Shown here piece after piece: positions 8,981 through 18,688 of a stretch of DNA of 64,000 nucleotides (positions within the stretch are counted from its first letter, which is position 1; the number at the start of each line of letters is the position of its first letter). The stretch spans positions 3,253,501 to 3,317,500 of the forward strand of contig NC_008576.1 of NCBI RefSeq assembly GCF_000014865.1, read 5' to 3'. The notes under the pieces were generated by a model. It was not told the DNA's origin. It saw only the letters and a list, made by a program, of their open reading frames with translations, and did not search any database. Origin of the DNA: Magnetococcus marinus MC-1 (GTDB taxonomy: Bacteria; Pseudomonadota; Magnetococcia; Magnetococcales; Magnetococcaceae). A program made the position numbers and the translations under genes.

Positions 8981-10337
8981 GAACCACCTCCAGAGATGTA
9001 GTGATGCGGGGACCAGCGGCCTCATGGGCAACGCCAGTCACCTTCCCCCGCCAGGATCGGCCCATAAGGGCATCATGAACCTCAATAATTTGTCCGGGCA
9101 TGATGCCGGGCCGATGAACACAGGTGAGAGACACCTCTTGCAGATCTTCCCCGGCATCAATCTCAGCCCGGCCACGGGATAGTTTGACTTCGGTAGTGGC
9201 CAGAAGCGGATCGGAGATATCTTCACCAGGGTGTGCACCATCGCCCCGCTGGCAGACGATCTCGCCATCGCCCACCAGATCACCAGACTGGCCGGTGATT
9301 CGTACCTGTACCGGGAATGAATCCAGCCCCGCCACCCGGCTGGGGACGGAAAGTCGCCAGGACCGGGTCAGCACGGTGAAGGTGACCCGGGCGATGGCTA
9401 CGCTACTATTGGTCGACGTAACGGTCATACCGTCTGAGGCCAGTGTCAATGCGCCCAGATCATTGCCCAACCAAATCACCGACTGGATGGATTGGGCGGG
9501 CTGGGAGAGCGTGGCGGTGTTGCTCCCGTCGAAGGTGACATCTTCGGTGACGGTGAAGGACTGGTCGGCATTGGCCAGAACCGCGCCGGTGGAGGTGGTG
9601 ATGCCCTGAATGGCGGTCTCCGGGCCGCTATTCACCAGCAGATGAGCGGTGCCGCAGGAATGGAAGCTGGTGCAGCCCCGGTTGAGGCCCTCCTCGCGCC
9701 GGTCCACTTCCGCCGACAGATGGCCGCCGCTGGGCAACCACCCCCTCACCGTCACTCTGTTTACCCGATAGCGGGCGCGGTGTGATTCTCGACATGAAAG
9801 GTTATCGGTAGCATCGGTGAGGATGTGATCTGGTGTAGCACTGACCCACTGGGGCACAGCGGTTGGAAAGCGATGACGAACGCGTAGCGTGCCCCCGGGC
9901 GTAGTCTCCACCACCCCACCGGCCGCCTCTGCAATGGTACGCACCACATCAAGGGGCGCAGCATCATAGACCGCCAACCGCCCACCGGGAATGGTCCAAT
10001 CCACCAGGTCCCATTGAATGGATTCTCCTACAGCCTCCTCGGCGGCCGCACGCGCGGAAACAGGGCTATTCCACATTCGCTCCATAGATGTGGCCCGGGG
10101 TGCCGCAAAACGGGCCGTGAGGCTGATCAGCGATACCACCAGTCTGGGCCTGCTTACCCCATCTCGGGAGAGAGTCTTGTTATCCACCATCATCTGGAAG
10201 GTTTCCCCACCCAACTCCAAGGTCACGGGATCGTCGATACGGATGCGCTGGAACGAGGCAGGGTCCGCCAGCTCCATGGTGCCGGTCCAAGCATAGTCTC
10301 CCTCGGCCATGGCCAGGGATGCGGAGATCACGCTCAT
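8961..10337 (-). CDS. Phage distal tail / baseplate-like protein
   Basis: The protein has 458 residues. The ATG at 10337 shares ATGA with the stop of the preceding gene, which decides the start. The sequence is acidic and beta-rich. It includes LELGGETFQMMVDNKTLSRDG near the start, typical of tail hub or baseplate proteins that carry LysM-like and gp27-like folds, and ends with a segment on binding and conversion of orientation (PGQIIEVHDALMGRSWRGKV) as in phage late control or hub proteins. Position at the end of the tail operon fits a hub or host-contact role. No specific family is claimed. Confidence 0.6.
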   Translation of the reverse strand: MSVISASLAMAEGDYAWTGTMELADPASFQRIRIDDPVTLELGGETFQMMVDNKTLSRDGVSRPRLVVSLISLTARFAAPRATSMERMWNSPVSARAAAEEAVGESIQWDLVDWTIPGGRLAVYDAAPLDVVRTIAEAAGGVVETTPGGTLRVRHRFPTAVPQWVSATPDHILTDATDNLSCRESHRARYRVNRVTVRGWLPSGGHLSAEVDRREEGLNRGCTSFHSCGTAHLLVNSGPETAIQGITTSTGAVLANADQSFTVTEDVTFDGSNTATLSQPAQSIQSVIWLGNDLGALTLASDGMTVTSTNSSVAIARVTFTVLTRSWRLSVPSRVAGLDSFPVQVRITGQSGDLVGDGEIVCQRGDGAHPGEDISDPLLATTEVKLSRGRAEIDAGEDLQEVSLTCVHRPGIMPGQIIEVHDALMGRSWRGKVTGVAHEAAGPRITTSLEVVRVAPSS

Positions 10338-11470
10338 AGCGGCAACCCAAAGTGGATGGCACGAACGCCAGAAGAGGCTTGCACGGGAGGCTGATCCACC
10401 AGCAGATCCCACCATGCGGTCACAGCCTTATGAGCAGAGTCCCGCGCTTGAAGCTGATAGCCCGTTGTGAGAGATGCATGCACCGGCTGGGTAGCAGACC
10501 ATTGGCAAGTCAAACTTTGCTGCACCGACCCCATCAGCGCATAGCCCGCTTGTAAGGTCTTGAGCAGAGCATCCTGATAGGGGGCAGAGAGCGCGCGGTC
10601 GATAGGGGCACCGTAACGAGCCTCCAACCCCCGCCCAACCTGAACCTTCCACGAAGCGGTAAGAGAGTGCGGCCAAACAAATTCACCCAGCGCCCATGGC
10701 GTGCGGCATGAGCCCGTGACCTGAATGCCCCACGAAGCTTCCAGGTGTTGTTCAATGAACGTTCCACACCGATACCCTGCGGCCAAATAACGCGTAACGG
10801 GAAAGCGGATGGCATAGGGGATGGTCACCTGCCTGGACCTGGGGGCAAAGGAGATGTGACCCCGCAACTGGATGGGCAGTGATGGTGCGGCTTGCAGAGT
10901 GCTACTTTGGGCGGTAAGGAGAATGGCGGGGGATTCAACGGTGATAACGCCAGAGGCCCGGGCTGTATGTCGCGCTGCCGTGATGGCGCCGCTGAGAAAG
11001 AGGGGGATCTCGCCGGTGATGGAGATGTCCCGGCTGCCATGCTCGGCACGGGAAACGAGGGAAAATCCCAATGCCGCCGAACAGCGCATACCATAGGCAT
11101 CCGCCTGAAGGCGTGTGGTGCTCTCTATGGGGAGTGTGAAACTTGCCCGGGCATCCTGCACCCTGGCACTGAAGCGACTGCTCAAGGCGAACGTAAGCTC
11201 ATGATGGAGCGTAAAGCGCCTGGCCCGGTTCAGATCCGCTGTCAGGGCAATGGGCAGTTGGGTGTTGAGCGCAAACGATGGGGGGAGATAATCGAAGGTG
11301 GCTTCAAGTTGCCGGGACAGCAGCAACGGTGCCCACCCCCCTACCCCACAAGAGACCTGAATGGACCAGGAGGTTGAAAGGGTTTGCTCCAAGGTCAAGC
11401 TGTAGGGCGCACCAAGGGCCTTTTCTTGAAGGATGGACCACGGGCACTGGATAGCAGCAGAGAGGGGCAT
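10334..11470 (-). CDS. Phage tail-tip protein of repetitive beta type, unknown
   Basis: A 378-residue product built of repeated short segments alternating hydrophobic and polar residues, such as LEASWGIQV, LTASWKVQV, LSTSWSIQV and LEARYGAP. The recurring SW-x-hydrophobic-Q-V motif suggests duplicated beta-hairpins, as in fibre or tail-tip proteins. It starts 3 bases after the previous gene ends and shares ATGA with the next. I do not recognise a named family. Confidence 0.55.
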   Translation of the reverse strand: MPLSAAIQCPWSILQEKALGAPYSLTLEQTLSTSWSIQVSCGVGGWAPLLLSRQLEATFDYLPPSFALNTQLPIALTADLNRARRFTLHHELTFALSSRFSARVQDARASFTLPIESTTRLQADAYGMRCSAALGFSLVSRAEHGSRDISITGEIPLFLSGAITAARHTARASGVITVESPAILLTAQSSTLQAAPSLPIQLRGHISFAPRSRQVTIPYAIRFPVTRYLAAGYRCGTFIEQHLEASWGIQVTGSCRTPWALGEFVWPHSLTASWKVQVGRGLEARYGAPIDRALSAPYQDALLKTLQAGYALMGSVQQSLTCQWSATQPVHASLTTGYQLQARDSAHKAVTAWWDLLVDQPPVQASSGVRAIHFGLPL

Positions 11471-11473
11471 GGA

Positions 11474-11860
11474 TCAGGCAGGGTTGGGAATGGAGAAGTC
11501 CATCTGCTTGAGGGTTACCATCTCCCCAGCGGTCAGGCTCACATTATCCAGGATGGCATCACCACTGCCCCCCTCGACAGAGACATCCCCATCAATCTTG
11601 TAGTTGCCATCCTCCAGCCGAAACCAAGTAGCGATGCCCGTCGCTTCCACCTCACTGGCTACCGGTGCGTTGCTCAAGCTGATCATTCCGTCGGTGGCGC
11701 TGTTATACTGCAGCGTAAAGCGCACCAGGGGCAGCTCTGATGTGGGGAAATCAGGGTTGGGCGGGCGGGTGCCAGGATAGACAAAACAGATCCCATCGAT
11801 GTAGCTCCTCAGATTGTTCATCAGGGAGTTGCGCAGGGTGTCATTAAAAAAAAGGGTCAT
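11474..11860 (-). CDS. Phage structural protein, unknown (128 aa)
   Basis: The beginning MTLFFNDTLRNSLMNNLRSYIDG resembles short phage proteins encoded between tape measure and tail tip. The rest is beta-rich with many glycines (GDVSVEGGSGDAILDNV). It lies in the same operon as its neighbours, with a purine-rich ribosome site GGAGAATCCC just upstream. Function is not known. Confidence 0.55.
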   Translation of the reverse strand: MTLFFNDTLRNSLMNNLRSYIDGICFVYPGTRPPNPDFPTSELPLVRFTLQYNSATDGMISLSNAPVASEVEATGIATWFRLEDGNYKIDGDVSVEGGSGDAILDNVSLTAGEMVTLKQMDFSIPNPA

Positions 11861-11871
11861 GGGATTCTCCT

Positions 11872-12390
11872 TTATGCCGAGTTTTCAGAGATATCTTTAA
11901 CAAGCTGTCGTAACCACCGCTCATCTTGATACTCACGGGTAATGACCGTTACCCCCCTGTTTTCAAGCTGTGCTATCCAGGCGAAAAGGCTGACTCTGAT
12001 CCGGCTGTCACCAAACCCATTGGTTGAACCGGATGCATCACAGGAGAGCAGCACACGCTTGGGCATAGATCTCATGCTCTGCAACAACATATCCCAATCC
12101 TCTATGGAGGGCCTTTGGCTGACCCATCGATGGACCTCGCTGGGAAAGGGGACCCCTACGGGGGTCAATAGGGATGAGGGGCGGCTTTTCAGCTCCATAC
12201 AGCCAACCTGAACGCGTGTTGAGGAGAGAGTCGCCCTCAGTTGAGCCAGGTCCGCGTAGAAGCTATCGTGGGGAACTGCGGCGTAGGGGGAGGCCTCATC
12301 AATGATGGTGATGCAGACCTTGTCGGTGATCCATCGATAGCCCGACAGTTCCTCCAAAAAACCGAGATCAAGAGGGGCTTGAAGTGGCAT
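11872..12390 (-). CDS. Phage tail-operon protein, unknown (172 aa)
   Basis: The product is read from ATG at 12390 and overlaps the end of the 326-residue gene before it by 23 bases. The middle, KRVLLSCDASGSTNGFGDSRIR, contains a CDASGS segment that looks like the metal-site start of a von Willebrand A domain, and the fold pattern (hydrophobic strand, DxSGS, later RVSLFAW) agrees with that. A vWA-like adhesion or assembly module is a possible reading, not proven. Co-transcribed with the tail genes. Confidence 0.5.
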   Translation of the reverse strand: MPLQAPLDLGFLEELSGYRWITDKVCITIIDEASPYAAVPHDSFYADLAQLRATLSSTRVQVGCMELKSRPSSLLTPVGVPFPSEVHRWVSQRPSIEDWDMLLQSMRSMPKRVLLSCDASGSTNGFGDSRIRVSLFAWIAQLENRGVTVITREYQDERWLRQLVKDISENSA

Positions 12391-13348
12391 GGTTGAGGAA
12401 CCTGAGCTTCAGGGTATTACCGGTTGAGCTGTCCCGAGCCTCCAGATAGAGGGTCTTTTTCACCTCTATGAACTGCTCGGGATCATCGGGGTGATAGACC
12501 TTTTCCAATACCGTTTGACGGGTCCCTGGAACCTCCTGGTAGAAGCTGTCGGATTGGGAGGGCTCGTCCACCTCGTCCTCTGCGGGGGCGTCCTCATCAC
12601 TACCACCTGAAGGGGAAGCTTGGCGCAGGCTGACGCTGGGGGCTCCCGAGGGCCAGAATTTACGGGGGAAGGAGGCCTGGGTGGCATGCCAGTCGGACAG
12701 GGCAATGATGCGTACCGGTGGAACCTCTGCCGATTCCACGTTGCCGGACTGCCAGGCATTCTGCATCTCAACAAACTGGGCGACTGAGACGCTCTCCTCT
12801 CCATTGCCATAGGTGATTTCATAGAGGGAGAAGCCGGTGGTGTAGCGCACCACCAGGGCCCCGATTACCTCTTGGGATGCATGAAACGCACCCCTTTGGC
12901 GGTCATAACGGGGTGGTGTGACCAGATCCCCCTGCTTGTTGCGAAAGGAGGTCTGCTCGATGATTTCCAACACCGGGTTGTCATAGAGCCAGCGCAGTTT
13001 CTTGGTATGCTCTTTGGACCAGGTAATGGTTTCCACCACCGTTTCGGAGCGACGCCCGACCAGACGCGCCTCACCGCCGCTGATGATGAGCCGGGCGGTG
13101 GCCGCCACGCGCTTGGAGCAGTAGAGCTTTACGCGCTTTTTGCCGGGTTCTATCACCTCAAGGGGCGTGATCTGACTCATGCTATAGCAGATACGCCCCC
13201 AGCCACAGACACCCGAGGTTAGACGGCTAAAAGCCACCTGCACTGGCGCAGAGCCCCCTTGGTCATCATCGTTAACCACCAGCTCAAAGGGCTCATCCAG
13301 TTCAGGCGCTGAAAACTGAATCGTGAGTGAGGTGCTGATTTCACCCAT
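12368..13348 (-). CDS. Phage tail-operon protein, unknown (326 aa)
   Basis: A 326-residue soluble product. The N-terminal half is beta-rich (LTIQFSAPELDEPFELVVNDD). The C-terminal part has a low-complexity acidic linker (GSDEDAPAEDEVDEP) followed by a short conserved-looking end. The linker suggests two domains. It overlaps the next gene and is five bases from the previous one. Related proteins probably occur beside similar tape-measure operons, but I cannot name it. Confidence 0.5.
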   Translation of the reverse strand: MGEISTSLTIQFSAPELDEPFELVVNDDDQGGSAPVQVAFSRLTSGVCGWGRICYSMSQITPLEVIEPGKKRVKLYCSKRVAATARLIISGGEARLVGRRSETVVETITWSKEHTKKLRWLYDNPVLEIIEQTSFRNKQGDLVTPPRYDRQRGAFHASQEVIGALVVRYTTGFSLYEITYGNGEESVSVAQFVEMQNAWQSGNVESAEVPPVRIIALSDWHATQASFPRKFWPSGAPSVSLRQASPSGGSDEDAPAEDEVDEPSQSDSFYQEVPGTRQTVLEKVYHPDDPEQFIEVKKTLYLEARDSSTGNTLKLRFLNHATSSPS

Positions 13349-13353
13349 GGCGA

Positions 13354-14394
13354 TTACGCACTCTCACCTGTAATGGCGACGACGACCTTGTCCGCTGAGA
13401 GACTATTGGCCCCAGCGGGAACAATACGTTTCCACCAGATGGGCACGGCTGCGGGATGGGTTTTGAAGGTGATGGTTTCCCCACTGGACCAAGCCCCGCC
13501 CCATCCCGCCACAGGCAGGGTGAAATAGGGACGGCTGAAATCAGGGTTATTGGGGGCAAAATCACCCCCAGAGAGGGAGCCGCTGCCCACACTACCCAGC
13601 ATATCCCCCACGCAGCTAAAGCTGTTGGCATCGCTGAAGGTCAGGGTCCAGGTCTGTTCAATGCTGCCGATTGAATCGAGAATCGGTATAATATTGGTGG
13701 GCGCTATCGTTGGACCGGATCCGTCGTATGTACCCGCAACGGTGGATCCGGTCCAGCTACCCCAGGTTGCCTCGATATCCTCGGGCTCAATGACTGAAGC
13801 AACGCGGGTATTGCTGGAGGCATAGGCGCTCTGCAAGCTCTGTCCGGCCTCAAAGGTCAGCGTGGCTTTATCCCCATTCCAGGTCACCCCACCACTGCTG
13901 GCCAGACGGATAAACTCGACGTTACCGGAGGCATCATCCACATGGTCCTGATCGGAGATGCGGATCAAGTCCCCGTTCTGGAAGATGGCATCGGTGGCCG
14001 ACTCGGTGTTGACATCGATGCTGGTGGCCCCGATGGAGACATTGGCATCTAGCGTTCCTGCCCCATAGAGCCGCTCGGATCCGGTGAGCATCCCCTGGGT
14101 ATCGGTTTGGGTTCCGGGAAAGATCAGAATGCGATCATCCCCTGGGGTGGCTGTCTCCACATAGATGCGCGGGTCAATCAGCTTGATATCGGCATCATTG
14201 GCGACCTTGAAGAACACCTTGCGGTATTTGGTGGAACCCGCCAGTCGTTCCCCTTGAGGCACGTCGGGCCAGACATTGTTCTTCACCCCATCGGCGATCT
14301 CATTGGCAGAGATGCGCCCCCCATTACTGGAGGTGTCACTGACGGTGGAGGATTTGTAGAAGCGTAGTTCTGATGTTTGGATGGGCAATTTCAA
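13354..14394 (-). CDS. Phage tail-operon protein, unknown (346 aa)
   Basis: The N-terminus MKLPIQTSELRFYKSSTVSD with NGGRISANEIADG is recognisable as a type found next to tape-measure genes in siphoprophages; YKS and NGG blocks recur in those proteins. The remainder is Gly/Ser/Thr-rich beta structure. Its start overlaps the stop of the 121-residue gene by four bases. A distal tail or receptor-binding accessory role is inferred from position only. Confidence 0.55.
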   Translation of the reverse strand: MKLPIQTSELRFYKSSTVSDTSSNGGRISANEIADGVKNNVWPDVPQGERLAGSTKYRKVFFKVANDADIKLIDPRIYVETATPGDDRILIFPGTQTDTQGMLTGSERLYGAGTLDANVSIGATSIDVNTESATDAIFQNGDLIRISDQDHVDDASGNVEFIRLASSGGVTWNGDKATLTFEAGQSLQSAYASSNTRVASVIEPEDIEATWGSWTGSTVAGTYDGSGPTIAPTNIIPILDSIGSIEQTWTLTFSDANSFSCVGDMLGSVGSGSLSGGDFAPNNPDFSRPYFTLPVAGWGGAWSSGETITFKTHPAAVPIWWKRIVPAGANSLSADKVVVAITGESA

Positions 14395-14756
14395 ATCTCC
14401 ATTAACTTGATGGTACCGGTGTAGAGATCATGGTGCGGCCAGAGGGGTTGGAACTGGATGGCCGGTGGTTCGTGATGGCTAAACATCACCTGATAACTCT
14501 CTGCCCCCCAGATAAGCAGGAACACCGCCCCGGACTGGGCGGCCATGGCCTCAATGGCCATCACGGTGGCTTGATCCAGCCATGTCACCCCATCTGCGGC
14601 CTCCAGGGTGATGGGTCTGCCTTTGATCAGGGGTTGGGACCAGAGCACAGGGGTGCCCCCCAGGGTACGGGCTGCCTCCATGGCCACAGGAGACCACGCC
14701 CGACGGTCGTTCCACTGGATCGACTCAGGTAGTGTTAAATCACCAAGTTGTTTCAT
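14391..14756 (-). CDS. Phage tail-operon protein, unknown (121 aa)
   Basis: Chosen start ATG at 14756 (MKQLGDLTLPESIQWNDR), seven bases after the tape-measure stop; a longer in-frame version would run into the tape-measure gene. The protein has LPESIQWNDR and LEAADGVTWLDQATV segments. Its length and its place directly after the tape measure match small tail proteins of the distal-tail/minor-tail type. No family name is claimed. Confidence 0.6.
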   Translation of the reverse strand: MKQLGDLTLPESIQWNDRRAWSPVAMEAARTLGGTPVLWSQPLIKGRPITLEAADGVTWLDQATVMAIEAMAAQSGAVFLLIWGAESYQVMFSHHEPPAIQFQPLWPHHDLYTGTIKLMEI

Positions 14757-14763
14757 CGGGATA

Positions 14764-17700
14764 TCAGAAGGTACCGCGCTGCAGTTCCTTGAGGGCATCT
14801 ACCAGTTGCCGCACCTGTTGCCGGGGACTGGTGATGGAAGCGGTCGGTCTGCCGTTCATGGTCAGATCAAGCTGAACAATCCCCTCTACTGGGGGCTGCC
14901 CAGCACCAGCAGCTCCTGCAAAGGAGAGCTGAGGAAGCGCTGGGATCTCCGGCAACCCCACCATCCCCCCGGTTTGAAACCTGGGCAGGTTGGGCAGGAT
15001 ACGCTTCACGGTCTCCATGGGAGCGGAGTTAATGGTCAGCAGCAAATCCTTGAAGATCCTGGAGCGCTCTTTGCGGATCACGATCTCACCGGCTTCAAGC
15101 AAGGCATGAACCCGATCCCCACCGCCGTAGCCAGGTAGACGTCCACCTCGGTTTAGACCGATCATCCCACCTGACTGTTTGGCCTCGATGGTTTTCATGG
15201 TGATGGTGACGGTTTTATCCTTCAGTGCCGCCATCTGCTTTTCGATGGCTGAGAGTGCAGATTGGGCCTGCTCAACCTGGGCTTGCAACTCGACTGATTT
15301 GGTCACACGGTCAGGAAGGGCTTCCATGGCCTGTTTGAGCAGATCCACCTGACCACGTGCTATTTCCAACTGCTCGGTGAGGGAGGCAGTCTGATCCTTC
15401 TGAGTAGCAAGCGCTTTTCGTGCACTCTCCTCCTGGCGCTGATAGAGCTTATCCAGCACATCCCCGGCATCCTGCACACCCCGGATGGCGGTGGAGGTGT
15501 CATTCAGGCTGGAGAAGGCATCCTGGGCCCCACGGGCCAGGGATTCGGCCCACTTGATATCCTGCTCGGAAAGGTTTGTTTTGGAGAGCAGCTGTTGGGC
15601 CTCAGCCAGCTTTTGGGAGGCGGCTGCAGCGCGGGAGGTCTCTTTCTCCCGGTCGGACATGTTGCGTTCCAATAGCGAGCGCACCTTATCCTCGGTGGAG
15701 ATACGGGCGTTGCGCTTTTTCTCTTCGATGCCCTGGATCTGATCGGCCAATCGCTTCTCAGCAGTCAGGCTCTGTTGCAGGGCGCGTTCCGTGGCCTGGA
15801 CCGACTGTTCAGCAGTACGGATCTTCTCGGTAAGCACCTCACGGGCCTGGCGCTTCTGTTCTTCGGCCAGTTGCTGCTCCAGAGCAGCCAGTTTACGCTG
15901 GGCAGATGTCCGCTGGCGGGTCAGGTTGGATAGCTGGTTGGCCGCTTCTTGGGCTGCGCGCCTCTGGGTCTGAATGGCATCGGAAGCGGCCTTTGCAGCC
16001 AGGCGCCATCCCCCAGTGCTTTTATCCGCGATGATGGTGCCTTCCCGCTGTAGACGGTTGAAGGTCTCCATGTCGGGAATGTTGATCCCCAGTTGCTGCC
16101 CGATCTGCTTCAAACGGGCAGCCAACTGCTCCTGGGTCTCAACAGCTGCCTGTCCCGATGCTACGGCTTCATCCTGGGCATCCTTGGTTTTCCACCAAGA
16201 GTAGGCCATGTAGCCTAGTGCGCCCACAGCCGCCGTCGCCCCAGCCACCAGCCCCACCGGACCGGTAAGCAGAGCCAGAAGACTACCAATGCCCGCAGCA
16301 CCCCGGATAAAGAACCCGGCCAGATTGATGGAGATAAGAGAGAGCAGACGGGTGCGGGCCAGCGCCAATGCGCCAACCAATCCCTGAGCGCCTACCACGG
16401 CTACCAAGCCAGAGGCAGCACGGGTAACGGTTAGAAACCACTGAGCGGTCTGAAGTGCTGTGAGTGCTGCCATGGCCACACGCAGGGTTTTGATGGCCAG
16501 ATACGCCCCACCCAGCACGCCGATGATCTCTTTCCACGCCAGGATGAACTCACCCACCATCAGAGCCACACGGCCCAACATGGCAGCCAGATCCACACCA
16601 GCCAGAGCCAACTCGACGATGGCATCCTTGTTTTCATTGATGGCGGCGGTGAGCTCTTGAAAATTAAGGCTGCTGTGCTTGTCGATGGCCTCACCAACCG
16701 CAATCTTCACCCCCTCCCAGGCGGACTCCAGGGAACGGATGGATCCGCCCATGCCCGCTTCCATCTCTGTGGCCACACGCCCGGCGACACCGCCCACCTG
16801 TTCAAACTTGGATACCAACGCCTCAAAGGCCTGGGAGGACATGCCTACGGCAGCGGTTAACGCAGGCGCAGCTTCCACCCCAAAGATCTGGATCATGTCG
16901 GCGGCATCGGCCCCGCTTGCCCTCAGGTTGCGCAGCACTTGCGTCATGGGCAGCAGTTGGCCAGTGGCATCACGGGTCTGAAGGCCCATACGGTTGATGG
17001 CCTCTTGGGCTTTATCCACCGGGGCCAGCAGACGGGCATAGGCGCTACGCAGCGCGGTACCCGCTTTTTCCCCAGAGAAGCCGTTCTTGGCCAGCAAGGC
17101 CAGCACGGTGGCGGTCTCTTCAAAGCTGTTTCCAGCGGCCTTCGCCACAGGTCCTGCGTACTGTAGAGCAAGACCTAGATCCTGAATGTTGGTGGCGGAG
17201 TTGGTGAAGGCGGTGACCAGGATGTCGTTTACATTGCCCAGATCACGGGCCTGCAACCCAAACTGGGCCATAGAGGCGGTGGCGATGCCTGCTGCGGTTT
17301 CCAGATTCACCGAACCGGCTGCAGCCAACTCCAGAACTTTTGGTAGGGCTTGCAGCTGTTGGGATGCCGAGAGCCCCGCCAGGGACATGGCTTTGAGACC
17401 ACCCGCTGCCTGAGTGGCGCTGAATCGGGTAGAGGCTCCCATCTCCTTGGCCAACTCGGTCAGTTGGGTCAGCTCTTCTGATGTCGCGCCAGATGTAGCC
17501 GCCACCTGCCTCATGGTGTCGTCAAAGGCGGCATAGGTAAGGATGGAGTCTTTGATAAAGTTGGATGCCGCACGAATGGATTCAAACCCGGCATACGCTG
17601 CTGCCAGATTGCGCACAGTACCCGCCATTCCGGTCATGGCACCGTTTAAGCCCTGCATTTCACCACGCAGGGTACGCACCCGGCTCTGCATCTGCTGATG

Positions 17701-18315
17701 AGCACGGTTGAGATCCGCCGCAGAAACCCGACCGGAGCGGGCCAGTTCCCGATAGGCATTCTCTAGCCTCTGGACTTCGTCCTCTACCTCGCGCATGGAT
17801 CGGACGCCGATGGTGGCAAAGGCACGGTTCACGCGACTTTGAGCCTGCACCTCACGGGTAGAGGCGCGCAGATCCCGCTGGAGCCGCTCCTGGCTTTCAC
17901 TGAGGCGGGTCGTATCGATCCCGGCCTGACGCAGGTTACCCCGCAGGCCATGAAGGGATTCCCGCTGAGCCTCTACCTGATCCTTCAGAGAACGGGCATT
18001 GCGCTTGGCCTGCTCAAAGGCGCGGGTCATGGCGCGGGTGGGTGTTTCGGTCTCCCGCATCTGCACCGCGAGATGGGCCACCTCACGGGTGGCCGCCTGC
18101 CATTGATCTTCACTCTCCCTGATTTGTCGCTTTAGATTGCGGAAAGCATCGATGTCCGATAGTGCCCCATTGATACGCTGCGCCTGAGTCTGAGCAGCGG
18201 AGGCCATGGATTGCACGCCCTGGCGAAAGTCGCTCTGCATGCGGGTGACAGCAGAACGCAGTTCATCGTCATTTGCCCTAATGACAAACTCAAGCGCCGC
18301 CGTGGTTCTGGCCAT
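14764..18315 (-). CDS. Tail tape measure protein, TP901 type
   Basis: At 1183 residues this is the longest gene of the window. It has coiled-coil N-terminal repeats (residues 1-220), a TP901-type core with ATSGATSEELTQLTELAKEMG and the GFSGEKAGTALRSAYARL stretch, a hydrophobic stretch near 560-700 with several putative membrane-inserting helices, and a second long coiled coil rich in Gln, Lys and Glu. It sets tail length and is ejected with the DNA. Directly downstream of the tail chaperones except for the inserted HigBA pair, which is the usual order. Confidence 0.93.
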   Translation of the reverse strand: MARTTAALEFVIRANDDELRSAVTRMQSDFRQGVQSMASAAQTQAQRINGALSDIDAFRNLKRQIRESEDQWQAATREVAHLAVQMRETETPTRAMTRAFEQAKRNARSLKDQVEAQRESLHGLRGNLRQAGIDTTRLSESQERLQRDLRASTREVQAQSRVNRAFATIGVRSMREVEDEVQRLENAYRELARSGRVSAADLNRAHQQMQSRVRTLRGEMQGLNGAMTGMAGTVRNLAAAYAGFESIRAASNFIKDSILTYAAFDDTMRQVAATSGATSEELTQLTELAKEMGASTRFSATQAAGGLKAMSLAGLSASQQLQALPKVLELAAAGSVNLETAAGIATASMAQFGLQARDLGNVNDILVTAFTNSATNIQDLGLALQYAGPVAKAAGNSFEETATVLALLAKNGFSGEKAGTALRSAYARLLAPVDKAQEAINRMGLQTRDATGQLLPMTQVLRNLRASGADAADMIQIFGVEAAPALTAAVGMSSQAFEALVSKFEQVGGVAGRVATEMEAGMGGSIRSLESAWEGVKIAVGEAIDKHSSLNFQELTAAINENKDAIVELALAGVDLAAMLGRVALMVGEFILAWKEIIGVLGGAYLAIKTLRVAMAALTALQTAQWFLTVTRAASGLVAVVGAQGLVGALALARTRLLSLISINLAGFFIRGAAGIGSLLALLTGPVGLVAGATAAVGALGYMAYSWWKTKDAQDEAVASGQAAVETQEQLAARLKQIGQQLGINIPDMETFNRLQREGTIIADKSTGGWRLAAKAASDAIQTQRRAAQEAANQLSNLTRQRTSAQRKLAALEQQLAEEQKRQAREVLTEKIRTAEQSVQATERALQQSLTAEKRLADQIQGIEEKKRNARISTEDKVRSLLERNMSDREKETSRAAAASQKLAEAQQLLSKTNLSEQDIKWAESLARGAQDAFSSLNDTSTAIRGVQDAGDVLDKLYQRQEESARKALATQKDQTASLTEQLEIARGQVDLLKQAMEALPDRVTKSVELQAQVEQAQSALSAIEKQMAALKDKTVTITMKTIEAKQSGGMIGLNRGGRLPGYGGGDRVHALLEAGEIVIRKERSRIFKDLLLTINSAPMETVKRILPNLPRFQTGGMVGLPEIPALPQLSFAGAAGAGQPPVEGIVQLDLTMNGRPTASITSPRQQVRQLVDALKELQRGTF

Positions 18316-18332
18316 CAGGATTCCTGTTGGTT

Positions 18333-18356
18333 AAAGTTATCAAATATGCTAACTTT
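18333..18356 (+). promoter_or_regulatory. Operator-like inverted repeat upstream of HigBA
   Basis: AAAGTTA (18333-18339) and TAACTTT (18350-18356) form a seven-base inverted repeat with a ten-base spacer, ending five bases before the toxin start. Toxin-antitoxin operons of this class are repressed by their antitoxin at such a site. No clear -35/-10 pair can be fixed. Confidence 0.5.
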
Positions 18357-18361
18357 TAGGG

Positions 18362-18688
18362 ATGAAATGGTCGATCACTTTTTACAATGTGAACGTGCAG
18401 CAGGAGATCCGCTCCTGGCCTGTTGGTATTCACGCTGATTTTCTTCGCTTGGTCCAACTGCTGGAGGAGTTCGGCATGGACCTGCGCATGCCCCATTCCC
18501 GTGCCATGGGAAAAGGATTGTTTGAATTGCGCTGCAAAGGGTCAGAGGGCATTGGTCGAGCGTTTTACTGCACGGTCAAAGGGCAGACCATTGTGATCCT
18601 GCACTCGTTTATCAAGAAAACCCAAGAGACCCCTGCGAAAGAGCTGCGTACTGCGCAGAAACGTCTCAAGGAGGTGAAAAATGGCTGA
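18362..18688 (+). CDS. higB: HigB/Gp49-type RelE-superfamily toxin
   Basis: A 108-residue protein starting MKWSITFYN and containing FELRCKGSEGIGRAFYCTVKGQTIVILHSFIKKTQETP. The pattern R-hydrophobic...IVILHSFIKKTQETP is the hallmark of phage-derived Gp49-like/HigB toxins, ribosome-dependent mRNA interferases. It overlaps the antitoxin gene by eight bases. Both stand on the plus strand against the minus-strand tail operon, so they are an insertion with their own promoter (a moron). Confidence 0.88.
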   Translation: MKWSITFYNVNVQQEIRSWPVGIHADFLRLVQLLEEFGMDLRMPHSRAMGKGLFELRCKGSEGIGRAFYCTVKGQTIVILHSFIKKTQETPAKELRTAQKRLKEVKNG